Below are positions 24,782-35,377 of a stretch of DNA of 64,000 bases, one piece after another. This DNA is from Blepharisma japonicum (lineage: Eukaryota > Ciliophora > Heterotrichea > Heterotrichida > Blepharismidae). The notes below the pieces were generated by a model. The model had not been told where the DNA came from, did not search any database, and worked only from the letters and a program-made list of their open reading frames with translations. The stretch lies in the NCBI GenBank assembly GCA_949751835.1, contig CATKHK010000034.1, positions 310,001 to 374,000 on the forward strand, written 5' to 3'. Every line of letters begins with the position of its first letter. Within the stretch, counting starts at the first letter, position 1. A program made the translations under genes and the position numbers.

Positions 24782-26518
24782 CTACAGTTATTATTAACAT
24801 AGCTATATATATGAAAAAAAGTACCTAATCTCATTTTTTAGACAATCCTAAAATAGAAATATCCAATAAATAATTTATATTCTGATGATAAAGAATTTAT
24901 GAATAGCTGATTAGAGCTTGCATTATTATAAAACGGGTAATCCAAAATTAATAATAGCAAGCATCCCTTTGGAAAATTCGAGGCTATCAAAATTCTTATT
25001 TTGACTACCAAGACTGATGATTTGCTTAATAGATTTTGATAATAACAAAATCTGTATCAAATTTGACTTAACTTTAATGGGCAAAGCCATATATCTGCAC
25101 AATGATTTATATACTGCCATACCCTATTCACACTTTATCATAAATCATGCATATTTAGCGTCCATTACAAAGTAAAGACTTTGTTGCAATCACCTATTTA
25201 AACTACTTTAGAAGCTTTTACATTTCATTCAGCAAACAAATAACTACCCTGGCCTAATCCAATGATAGAAGTACTGTCCCTGAACCCAAGAATTTACTTG
25301 AGTCCATTAGATGCCCAAGGTTTCAGATACTCCAAAAAACTGGAAATTAGATTTTTCAAGATTATTACTCTTATTACCTTGTATATCATGGATCTCTATA
25401 TATTTATTCTCGCAATATAATCCTGACATTTTGGTAAGGAGTTCAGGAAGGTTTCAATGCTCTGTTGTGAATAAGCCTAAACTTGTGCTATTTTAGCTTG
25501 AAATTCCTTTCACAGCATACTCTATATAATAATTCTGGGTTATTTCTGAGTATTTAAAAAGAACTTGAGGGTTATGGAACAGTCATAAGCGAAGACGGAA
25601 GTATATTGCAGAGAGGCGAAAATGGAGTTTAAAAAAGGATTTGCAAATGATAGGAAGGAAGGAGCTAGAGAAAGGGGTTTGGAGAATATGGTAGAGTGCA
25701 GCAAAGATATGTGAAGCCTCTCTCTAAGAGTTTAAGAGAGCAAAAAATGTAGGCACATTAGATTCTACAGAAGCAAGACGCTGCAAATGGAGAAATGCTC
25801 GAAAAAATAAGGAACAACCGGAAGAGACTGAGAAGAGGGGAGTAAGAGCTCCCAAGAAGAATAAATATCGAAGGCAATAAAATTCTGGACAATAGAAAGG
25901 CTGCAGGACCAGATCGAGCACCAGCCATTTGATAAAAGAAGGAGGAGTTTTAATTGGCTGAAGTCATGCTCTATAGCTAAAAAATGGATTAGGATGAGAA
26001 ATTTAGAAGAGAGAATAGAAGAATGCAATGTGAAGAGGTTTGATTTAGCGCAGAAAATTTTTCATGTTGGAGTGCTGAAGGCGTGGGCAAGAGAAATTGA
26101 GTAAAAACGAGAAGAAATAGAGTAAAAAAGACGGTGCAAGCAAGAATTGACACTTGGCTAAGAAGTTCATAAGAGCTTGGGAAGGGTTTTCATGCCCTCT
26201 GAATAAAAACTAAGTAAGTTTATGCATAAGCTAAACAGGCTTTACCCCACTAAGTTTTTCCTTATATGAATTTGAGGAAGACTATCAAGGTGGCTCTGTT
26301 CATGAGATCTATCATTAAGACAAGTGATTCTCATCCAAATCCAAAAGTTCTCCATATTCTCCCCCTTGTATTCGGAAGATAAATGCAGTTCCTAACGATA
26401 CCGTTATGATGCAATCAATAGTGGCATACTTAGTTAGCATAAATTAATATTTCTGCTTGCTTTCCTTATAAAGGGTAAAACATACTATAAGGTAATATTT
26501 ATGTAGAATCCTGACAAC
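24782..26518. other. Decayed spacer between coiled-coil paralogues
   Basis: No intact gene. An 86-codon stretch at 24915-25175 (plus) is open only if TGA is Trp, and contains IDFDNNKICIKFDLTLMGKA but lacks a proper start. A small frame at 25311-25496 begins MPKVSDTPKNWKLDFS. From about 25560 to 26200 base composition shifts to higher G and contains degraded coding-like pieces, one open for about 75 codons (WTIERLQDQIEHQPFDKRRR ... AQKIFHVGVLKAWAREIE) with stops on both sides. Around 26270 another piece reads SLYEFEEDYQGGSVHEIYH. These look like fragments of several genes. A complete copy of coiled-coil intron 1 (GTAATATTTATGTAG) lies at 26492-26506, upstream of the copy 2 start. Confidence 0.6.
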
Positions 26519-29500
26519 ATGGGTAATGAAGAGGCGCTTAAAAATAACATCATGGAAAAGTATCAAAAAAAGACTAATAAGCAGAAGGATCAAGAAGAAG
26601 AAATTAATGAGTTAAAACAGAGATTAGAGCAAAAAGAAGCAATTTTAAACTCTCAAGAATCCGCTATGCAAGATTATTGAAATCGTGCAGTAGAGCTTAA
26701 TAATAGGTGCGCCATGCTTGAAAAACGCTGCATAGAATTGAAAAAAGAGAACGGTGATATAAAATCTCAAAATGCACAGTACCTGTCTAGAAATCCAATT
26801 AATTATAATAGTGTTGAACCAAAAACTGAAACTCTTGAAAAAATAAATAGAGATTTGGAGACCTCAAACTTAGCCTTAGAAAAAGAAAATCGCAGATTAA
26901 AAGAACAAGTTCAAAATTTGAACAATCAATTGGCTGAAAAGTCACAGATTTGGCGTAAATCTGAATTGGAAAAGGAAAATAATGATAATCTTAGAAAAAA
27001 AATAATAGGATTAAAGCAAGAGATAGAGGACAAAAGGCAGAGAATTCGTCAGAATAGCCAGTTATCAGAACAAAATGCAGCTTTAAGATTAGAAATAGTT
27101 GATTTAAAGTCAAAATTAGAAGAATCAGAAAGCAATTCCAATTTATATTTAGCATCCAAGATAAATTATGACAGACTCTTAAACGAGTCAAAGTTAGAAA
27201 AAAGTAATTATGAAAGGCTGATTGAGGATTTGAAAAATGAAATCGAAAAATTAACTAAAGAGCTAATTTCTTCAAATCATGATAAAAAAGGCTTGCAAAA
27301 GAAAAATGATGATTATTTGAAAAAATTCAACCAAGCTTTAACTGATATTAAAGCAAATGAAATTGACATTAAGAGACTTAAGGATGATTTGGAATCAAAA
27401 GATCAAATAATAAGAGGCTATATAAAAGAAGTCCAGAGTCTTGAAAATGATAAAATGCAACTTATAGAGCAGATAAATATTTTCCAAAATACAAAGCTTC
27501 GTGCTGAGACTGAGTTTTATCCTTTAAATCAAAAGATTAAAGCACTTGAAAAAGAAAATAGTCAAATAGCTCAAGAAAATTTAAGTCTAAAGAATTATTT
27601 AAAAGAATTGAGAACTGATGTTGAACAGGCTAAAGAGAAAAATACCAGTCTCTTAACTGAAAATCAATCTATAAAACAAAAAATTAAAGATCAAACTAGT
27701 GAACTTGAAGTAAAAGCAATAGCAAATGAGAGATTTAGAAAAGAATTTAATGAACTAAACAATAAACTAGCAGAAGAATCATCTAAAAATCAAAACCTTG
27801 CAACACAATTAAAAAAAATTCAGAATGATAGCAATGCAAGCATTAATAATTTAGAAGACTTGACTAAAAAAAATGAATCATTGAAAAAGATTATTGAAGA
27901 TTTAAAGAATGAATTATTAACAGAACGTGGAAAATCAAAAACAGTAGAAAATAAAATAGAAATTATTAAAGAAAAATTATTGAATTGTGAAGAGATTGAA
28001 ATTGGACACGCTATAGATAGCAGTTTAGATAATTTAGCATTGGCTGCTAATAAAATCTTAAAAAGAATCATAAGCCAGAGTAATGAAATTGACAGAGATA
28101 ATATGAAAATAAAGGAATTGTCTAGTAAAAATGATTCACTTTTAAATGATATTAATAGATTGAAAATTTCCTTAGAAGAAGCTCAGTCGTCAAAGCAAAA
28201 TAAATTTGAAATCCAAGAGAGCAATGAAAAGATAAAAAGTTTAGAAAAATTATATAAAAATGCATTGGAGAAATTAGAATCTGCTAAATATGAATTTGAA
28301 AGTGTAGTGAAAATTAATAATGAGCTTGAAGATAAATTAGGAAGGCTTATCAATTTAAATGAAGAGCAGCAAGATGCTTTATCCAGTTATAAGTCAAACG
28401 AAGAAAAATTGTCAGCAAAAGTCAAAGAATATAAAGAAATGCTTAAGGATCAAGAAAAAAAATATTCTGAACTTTTATATGAAAATTTAAATTGGAAAAA
28501 TAAAGAAAGCAACTATATTCATGCAAAAGAAGATATTGAAAAGTTAAAAGGCACTATTGAAAAATTATCAAATAACTTTTTGAAAGAAATACAAAGCAGG
28601 GATGCAATAATATCAGATTTAAATAAAACTAATGAAATAAACTGAAATGATTTTCAAAAAGAAATCAAAGAAAAAGATGAAAAAATTTTTGAACTAGAAA
28701 ATGATATTGAAGCCTTAATTGAAGATCAAAAGAATCGTGAACACGATTTGATGCCATATGGAATCATTGAAGATAAATTAAGTAAAGAGAAAGAGGATAA
28801 AAGTACGAATTTAACTGAAGCGCAAGATATTAAAGATAAAGAGCTTAAAACATATATTGACAAATATAACCAAAGCCAATGCACTATCGAAGAAAAGGCA
28901 AAAGAAAATTCTATGCTAAATAATGAGCTTTCTCAGGTTAAATTAGAGTTAGAAAAATATAAGGATGAATCAAATATCACTAATCAAATGAGACTTGATT
29001 TAGAAAAAAAGCATAAAGACTATAGAGAATCAACAAATAAGGTCATAGACACTCAAAAAGAAAGGATTTTTTCTTTAGAAAATGAAATTTCAGAATTAAA
29101 GCAAAATCTTAATAATATTATTACTGAATCAGAAAGGAAAGATAGAGAGCACGATACAAATATAACTGAATTACAAAATAAAATTAATAAAAATCTTCAA
29201 TACTTACAAGATTTGCAGGACAAATATAAATCTTTACTTCTTAAAGAAGAAAGTGGTCAAAAATTAATTGTAATTTTTATATAGAATGAGTTGATTCTAA
29301 AGCTTGCAAACAAAAAGAAAAAGATTGAAAATCTAAAAGCAAATATTTTAGATATAAATAAATCAAAAGAAGAAATGGCTGCTAATATCCAAGATCTCAC
29401 AAAAGACTTAGAAAGTCAAGAATGCCTGCCAGATTTAACAGAAAAATTAGAAAGAGAGAATAAATCTTTAAAAGAGCATAACGGTGTTTTAGTTAGAAAT

Positions 29501-32014
29501 AACGAAGAATTGAACGAAAAACTTAATACTTTGATTAATGAAAAACAGTCTCTTCAAGTGCTAATCGAAGCTAAGCAAAGTGAATTAGCTGAAAAAGAAA
29601 ACGAAATAAATATACAAAAATCATTATGGCAGGAAAAATATGATTCGCTGACTAAGCAATTAAATATAAAAGAAAGTGAAATAATAAGCAATGAAGATGC
29701 TATTGAAAATAATAATTTATTGCTTGAAGAAATTGCATCATTAATAAAAGAAATTGAGTTATTAAAGAATGAAAATACACTGAAAGATGAAAATTTAGAA
29801 GGCTCAAAGTCACAAATTGAAGAATTATGTAAAAGCAATAAATACTTGAATTCAAAAATAAATGAAATGACTCTGTCAGTGGAGGAATTAGGTGAAGAAA
29901 AATTAAGATTTGACAAATGACTTGAAGAACTAGGTAGAGAGAATGTATTATTAAAAAGAGAAAATGATAAATTAAAAACTCAAAAACAAAATGAAGAGCA
30001 AAGCGAAAATTATTTATACCTGCAAAATGAAAAATTAAAGTTAACAAGAGAGCTTGAGGAGCAAAAATTAATTAACAACACAGAAAATTTAAAACATTCT
30101 GAAAAGGAGAAACTGTTAGCCAAACATATTTCCGAATTGGAAAATAATAATAATAAAAACTTATTGAAAGAAATTGCTGATAAAAATAGAGAATTAGAAA
30201 ATATTAAAAATAGCACATCGATTTCGGAAGAATATATTAAAAGAAATGAATTTTTATCGCAAATAATAGAAGAAAATAAGGAAACCATTGAGTTTTTAAG
30301 TAAAGAAAATCTGGATTTGAATCAAAAGTATCAATCATTGGAAAATGAAAAATTAGAGCTAATTAAGCAAAATGAAAAGGAAAAATCAAATCTCGATTCA
30401 AAAATTAATGATTTTGATCAGCAGCTTCTTCAAGTTAGCCAAGAAAATGAATCTGTTATTGAGAATAATTTAAAATTAAAGGAAATAGTAGAAGAACTAA
30501 ATATGCAAATAAATAGGTATAAAAGCATAGTATCAGACTATGAAAGTGCAAAAAAAGATTTAGAAAGCAAATACTTGCTTATTCAAAAAGAAAAACAAGA
30601 GTTAAATCAAGAAAATGAGAATAATAATGGCAAAATTAATTTAATGGAAGCAGAATTGGAGATATCAAATCAAAAAATTCAAGAATTGAATAATCAGCTT
30701 CAAGCCAAATTTCAAGAACTGATGGATCAAAGCGATTTAATAACTCAAAATATTGAAGAAATCCAAAGAAAAGATATAACAATTATTGAGTATGAGTCAA
30801 TCATTAAAACTATTGATGAAAAATATGAAACGAAAATAAAAGAGCTTTTAGCAGAAATAAAAACCAGAGATCTGAAAATTTTAAGGCTAGAAGAAGTAAA
30901 TCTAAGAAGTGAATCTGAGCATCATAATTTATTGGAAGAGTACGACCAATTACTCAATACTAATATGGATTTAGAAGAAAATATTGAAAAATTAAATGCT
31001 GAAATTGCAGAACTTAAAGATGAAATTAATAATTTGGAAAATCCGCTTAATCAAGCAAGCTCAGATGATAGAGATAGTGAATTAGTAAGATTAAATAATA
31101 AAATCGAGGAATTAACAATACAACTGGATACAGAAAATCTAGATTTAGCTGAAAAGAGCAATATCATAAACGAATTGAGCTCAGAACTGGCAAAAGTTAG
31201 GGAATCATATGATTCATTGAAAAATGAAAACGTTTTAATTATTCAAAATTATGAAAAAATTAGAGTAATCATAACATAGACTGAACATGTAAAGCTTTGG
31301 GAGAAATTTAATGCAAGAGATGAAAAATTAAGATTTAACAAAAGACTTGAAGAACTAGGTAGAGAGAATGCATTATTAAAAAGAGAAAATGATAAATTAA
31401 AAACTCAAAAACAAAATGAAGAGCAAAGCGAAAATTATTTATACCTGCAAAATGAAAAATTAAAGCTAACAAGAGAGCTTGAAGAGCAAAAATTAATTAA
31501 CAACACAGAAAATTTAAAACATTCTGAAAAGGAGAAACTGTTAGCCAAACATATTTCCGAATTGGAAAATAATAATAATAAAAACTTATTGAAAGAAATT
31601 GCTGATAAAAATAGAGAATTAGAAAATATTAAAAATAACACATCGATTTCGGAAGAATATACTAAAAGAAATGATTTTTTATGGCAAATAATAGAAGAAA
31701 ATAAGAAAACCATTGAGCTTTTAAAAAAAGAAAATCTGGATTTGAATCAAAATAATCAAGAAACTCTAATAGTTTTAGATAGCTTAAAAACGCAATTAAA
31801 TGATGCATATACGCAATATGAGAATTTACGGGGAAAAAATATTGAATATGAAAATTTGATTGAAGATCTCAAGTATCAGGTAAGAAAACAAGGGCCAAAT
31901 ACAAAAAATTATTATGAAAAAAAAATTCATTTTTTAGAAGAAGCAAACTATAATCTTCAAGATGAGCTAGATAAGCTTACTGAAATGTATCAAAAGGCTT
32001 CAAGACGTAGATAA
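26519..32014 (+). CDS. Giant coiled-coil protein, copy 2 (about 1821 aa), 5' truncated
   Basis: Paralogue of the gene at 16223, very similar over most of its length. Homology begins only at 26476, about 16 nt before intron 1, so the first exon is missing; upstream codons in that frame reach a TAG with no ATG. The first usable start is MGNEEALKNN at 26519. Introns of 15 nt lie at 29270-29284 and 31265-31279. TGA at 28643-28645 and 29918-29920 reads as Trp (the latter replaces Arg of copy 1). Relative to copy 1 there is an in-frame loss of 41 codons near 28806, and the segment after the last intron is a second copy of 29.9-30.3 kb sequence in place of copy 1 exon 4. The C-terminus (KQGPNTKNYYEKK...) is homologous to copy 1. 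The frame stays open throughout, so it may still be expressed. Confidence 0.75.
29894..30340 (+). repeat. Internal duplication in coiled-coil copy 2, unit A
   Basis: This stretch (GEEKLRFDKWLEELGREN onward) is repeated almost base for base at 31317-31745 within the same gene, including the shared AATAATAATAAT run in LENNNNKNLL that copy 1 lacks. The two units are more alike than either is to copy 1, so the duplication is younger than the gene duplication. Confidence 0.85.
31317..31745 (+). repeat. Internal duplication in coiled-coil copy 2, unit B
   Basis: Second unit of the repeat described at 29894-30340. It directly follows the last intron and replaces sequence that in copy 1 holds exon 4, intron 4 and the start of exon 5. 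Confidence 0.85.
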
Positions 32015-32593
32015 TCAATCAGTCAAGATCTTTATTTAATTCTTATATTTACTAAAAATTTTTGCCATTCATAATTTCTATAATTTTCTATTAATTGCAT
32101 AATCATTGCTTCTTATATCCTAAAACTTTAAAGTAATAAAAATATCAATATCCCTCGTATAAAAGTAAAAATTAGTCTTAATATTTTATTTAAATACAAA
32201 TATTTTTTAGGGTTGTCAATCATAAATAATAGCAAATCACTATCATTTCTGGATAATTTTGCTCTAAGATTTTATATACAAAAAATGAATTTTTATACAA
32301 CAAATTATATCCGTTTTCCTTTTCCAAGAAACTTTGCTAAAACGCGCAAAACAATAAAACTCTTTGAAATTCCCAATCACATAAATCTTTTCAATCATAT
32401 TTGTGGGCTATTTTATTTTTAAAATAAATTAGAATTCATGCCCCATAATCTTAAGCTAGAATATATATATATCACCAATAGAAACCATAATTTTCTTTTC
32501 TGTTTGATTTCTTATGCATATTTCTGTATTTTTATTGCCAAATTTCTTTCTGATATAAAACAATTTTTATAATATAAAAATTTGTCAATCAGA
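32015..32593. other. Intergenic region, AT-rich
   Basis: Spacer between the coiled-coil paralogue and the CCCH gene. A plus-strand open stretch at 32213-32422 has no ATG until 32286 and no recognisable features. An (AT)n run lies near 32460. Nothing else is supported. Confidence 0.5.
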
Positions 32594-33043
32594 ATGCAGG
32601 AGTTTCACATCGGGATAACATGCAATCCTTGGTTAGGTCAAAACAGTAAAAATACGCTTATTCAGATGCCAACAGAAATAGTAGAAAACTCGAAAGAAGT
32701 GGATTTTACAATTAAATATAAAACCGAAATGTGCCGAAATTGGGAGAATGGTAAGTGCGAATTTGGGGATTCATGTGCATTTGCTCATGGAGTTCATGAG
32801 CTTCGAGAGAAAACCACTCTTCCGAACAATTACAGGACGAAAAAGTGTAAACAATTTTATGAGCTAGGCTATTGCCTTTATGGAACTCGATGCCAGTTCA
32901 AACACCGAGAGTTTTCCCCTTCAAATGTAAAAATAAATCTAAATACCCAGAAGATTATTTTTAAGAAAGGGAATGATGATAATGCTAAAAGGAGACTTAA
33001 AATTTTCGAGGAGCTTGAATATAAAGGTCAAGTTCAAAAGTAA
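32594..33043 (+). CDS. Tandem CCCH zinc finger protein (TTP/TIS11-like)
   Basis: 149 residues, single exon, no TGA. Two CCCH fingers about 18 residues apart each follow a (Y/K)xT(K/E) lead-in: YKTEMCRNWENGKCEFGDSC with AFAH, spacing C-x7-C-x5-C-x3-H, and YRTKKCKQFYELGYCLYGTR with CQFKH, spacing C-x8-C-x5-C-x3-H. This is the tristetraprolin-type arrangement that binds AU-rich RNA and recruits deadenylases; the first finger has seven rather than eight residues in its first loop. The N-terminal 45 residues and the basic C-terminus are not recognised. The ATG at 32594 is the first in frame. It probably regulates mRNA stability in the cytoplasm. Confidence 0.9.
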   Translation: MQEFHIGITCNPWLGQNSKNTLIQMPTEIVENSKEVDFTIKYKTEMCRNWENGKCEFGDSCAFAHGVHELREKTTLPNNYRTKKCKQFYELGYCLYGTRCQFKHREFSPSNVKINLNTQKIIFKKGNDDNAKRRLKIFEELEYKGQVQK

Positions 33044-33082
33044 AAACTGCTATATTTATATTTAAATCAAATTTTTAATTGA

Positions 33083-33337
33083 TTAAGTATGCTTGAGATT
33101 TGATGATATCATTCAGTGATACCATAATTGTGAATTAAATTTGTAAATGGCAATATTAATGCTTAGCAATATTATTCCATGAGCTGAATCGATAAATTTC
33201 CTTTTAAATCCATTTTTCTTATTGATTTTTTTGAATTTATTTTTTGAGTTTTTTGTCTTAAAAAACACTTTTTTAAAATTTGGGAACAAAACAAAGCATG
33301 AGAATAAGTATCCAAAGAAAATTCCTTATGTTGCCAT
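33083..33337 (-). pseudogene. Possible small membrane protein with TAA at codon 4
   Basis: The minus strand holds an 80-codon open stretch ending in TAA at 33083, reading GIFFGYLFSCFVLFPNFKKV, a Lys/Asn-rich loop, then a second hydrophobic helix HGIILLSINIAIYKF and QLWYHWMISS, with a TGA as Trp in the last motif. The only nearby ATG (33335-33337) is separated from it by a TAA at 33326-33328. No 15- or 16-nt intron removes this stop. It is either a pseudogene, a gene with an unrecognised start, or a chance frame. Confidence 0.35.
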
Positions 33338-33470
33338 CAAAAATGCATTTTTTAAATGTAAAAAAAAAGGAATATAATCTTTAGGATGATAAATCATTTA
33401 TTAAGCTTAATTTTAAGTAATTTGACTTAATTATCGTATTTATTTTGAGAGATTTATTTGCTAGTAATAA

Positions 33471-33896
33471 ATGGGAACTAGAAAATTAGCGGGAAAATTA
33501 CTTTTAGCAGCAATCCTATTAGTTGTAGGTTCAAGAATGCTTACAAAACCCGAACACTATACTTCTGAGTGAAAGGCCGGTCTAAATCATTATTTTTCTT
33601 ACACTTCTTTTTATCCAGACGCAACAACCGCAGTAAGGCTATATGGTGGGTCTATTCTCTTATCAACAATTTTGTTCCTATTAAAATTCGAAGAAGTCAG
33701 CTGCATCTTATTATTCCTCCTTTCATTATCAACTTGGTCAATCTATAATCCATTTTACACTTCAGATGAATGAATATTTCAAATGTCTTTATCGAATATT
33801 GGATTAATTTCAGGATTATTAATTCTTATGGATGAAACTTGGGGCAAAATTGATGCCTTGATAAGAAGGCTTAGATTAAGGATTTTAAATAAATAA
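33471..33896 (+). CDS. Small DoxX-like multi-pass membrane protein (141 aa)
   Basis: ATG at 33471 to TAA at 33896, single exon, with TGA as Trp in TSEWKAG and SDEWIFQ; the gene is invisible under the standard code. Four hydrophobic segments are seen: LAGKLLLAAILLVVGS, RLYGGSILLSTILFLLKF, VSCILLFLLSLSTWSIY and MSLSNIGLISGLLILM. The order, the RxYGG motif before helix 2 and the NIGLISGLL motif in helix 4 resemble the DoxX/SURF4-like superfamily, small four-helix proteins of uncertain function in eukaryotes. The short basic C-terminus (RRLRLRILNK) ends with a lysine near the terminus, possibly an ER retrieval signal. Family assignment is by pattern only. Confidence 0.75.
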
Positions 33897-34120
33897 TTTT
33901 TATCTGATTTTAATATAAAAATATATACACGATAAAAATGCTGATTTTCAAAATTATGACTTAAAAAATCAAGCAAAGCAATCTGTCTGGAATTTATAAT
34001 GTTTGAGAGCTAAAGTATAAAAGTCTCGGGAAGAGTATACTGATTTCTATAAGCAAGGGCTAAATGTGCTTAAAACTGAAAAATAGTCTTTTCAAGGCTA
34101 AAGATTTATATTTAAAGAAA

Positions 34121-35068
34121 TTAAATTGTATTTATAATCGGATCTTGAGCTTGAAATAGTCTTACTACTTGTGTCTGGTAATTTGATTCCAGCGGATCAC
34201 TCTGTGAAATTTCTCCCCTTATCAACGTTGGGGATTCTATTTCTTTAGACCCTAATCTTTCCCAGTCAATCCTAGCAAATCATGGATGATTTTTAATTTC
34301 TTGTCCACTTAATCTTTGGCTTGGGTTTTTAATCAACAATGTTTCTACTAAATTTTTGACTTCGTATGAAATATTTGGTGGGAATTTTAATCGCTCTAGA
34401 TCTACTTTTTCTAATAATTGATTTTTGGTATAAATTTGTGACCCTGTCAGTATTTTATAGATAAATGCTCCTAATGATCACAGATCAGCGGAAAATCCAA
34501 ATTTTTCTTTAAATATCACTTCAGGTGCTAAAAAGTCAGAAAATTCTCCATTGACAATTTCGCCACAAGCTTCACGACTTATTAGTTTTGCGTACCCTTG
34601 GGAGTCGATCAATACATTTTCAAGATTGAGACTAAATAATTTTTACTTAAGATAAGCGATGCTATTTTGATGATAATGTAAAATTGCCAATAAAATGCAT
34701 GCAGAATAAAACTTTGCTGTTTCCTCATCAAATAGCCTATTAGTAGACCAGCTGAGCAATTCGCCACATGTTTGGTAGCTATCAAATACATAATACTTTC
34801 TCTTTGAGTTTTCAAAGGTGTATTTTACAGGACAGATAAATGGATGCTGAATTTCTTGCCGAGTTCTTAATAGTGGCACAGAAATTGTTGATCGTTTTTT
34901 AATCATTTTCATTATGAGGAGTTCTCGAGTGTCATTTTTACGAATTAGAAGAGTTTTGACGGTTGGCGTTTTCCCAAGTTGGCTGAGTAGACTAAATTCA
35001 TGAAGTGACAGCGAATCTTGCAAAATAATGCTCTTGCCCATCAGCTCAATCTGATTTGGTCTACTCAT
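34121..35068 (-). CDS. AGC-type pseudokinase (310 aa)
   Basis: Two exons, 35068-34647 and 34631-34121, split by a 15-nt intron (34632-34646, GTAAAAATTATTTAG on the coding strand); one TGA near 34283 is Trp (RIDWERLG). The fold is clearly a PKA/AGC-like kinase: LLIMKMIKKRST holds the VAIK lysine, QHPFICPVKYTFEN and KYYVFDSY are AGC-like, FLAPEV and GFSADLWSLGAFIYKILTG are subdomains VIII-IX, and NHPWFARIDW closes the lobe. The catalytic loop HRDLKPEN reads YLNLNLEN (Asp to Asn, Lys to Asn), DFG reads SRE, and the Gly-rich loop is gone (LSQLGKTPTVKT). It should not phosphorylate; a scaffold or allosteric role is inferred. Confidence 0.9.
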
Positions 35069-35377
35069 ATTTATATAATCACTATACTGATATTCATAAT
35101 TTTATTAAAGGCTAAAAATAAAATCAACAGCATTAATAAATGAATTTTGAATATTAATTTTATTTTGTCTGTAGGCTAAAAATAAGTACAGGCTAATTTA
35201 TAATTTATAAGCGATAATCCTTAATTATTTGCTATTACTTGTAAAAATTTATTCAAATATACAAGATTTTAATCAAAATTGGCATTAAAATAAGGGAAAA
35301 ATCCAAATTTATGCATAACTCCTGAATAAAAATTAGAAAAATCATCGTTTGTTTTTTATATTTATTATCGATAAAAT
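35069..35377. other. Intergenic region, AT-rich
   Basis: About 310 bases between the pseudokinase start and the stop of the next minus-strand gene. No open frame, RNA gene or repeat is seen. Confidence 0.6.

Noticed and set aside
25720-26030. Minus-strand hydrophobic frames and a plus-strand NRKAAGPDRAPAIW motif resembling the start of a LINE reverse transcriptase
   Set aside because: The motif is short, interrupted by stops, and a competing open frame runs across it. No FxDD, TPRT endonuclease or poly(A) tail is visible. A retroelement cannot be supported.
32213-32422. Plus-strand frame of 69 codons
   Set aside because: No ATG at its head, Phe/Asn/Ile-biased composition expected of AT-rich noncoding DNA, no motif.
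33930-34085. Plus-strand coding-like scrap ending EEYTDFYKQGLNVLKTEK, resembling a proteasome PCI subunit segment
   Set aside because: Interrupted by two stops and too short; the resemblance rests on about fifteen residues.
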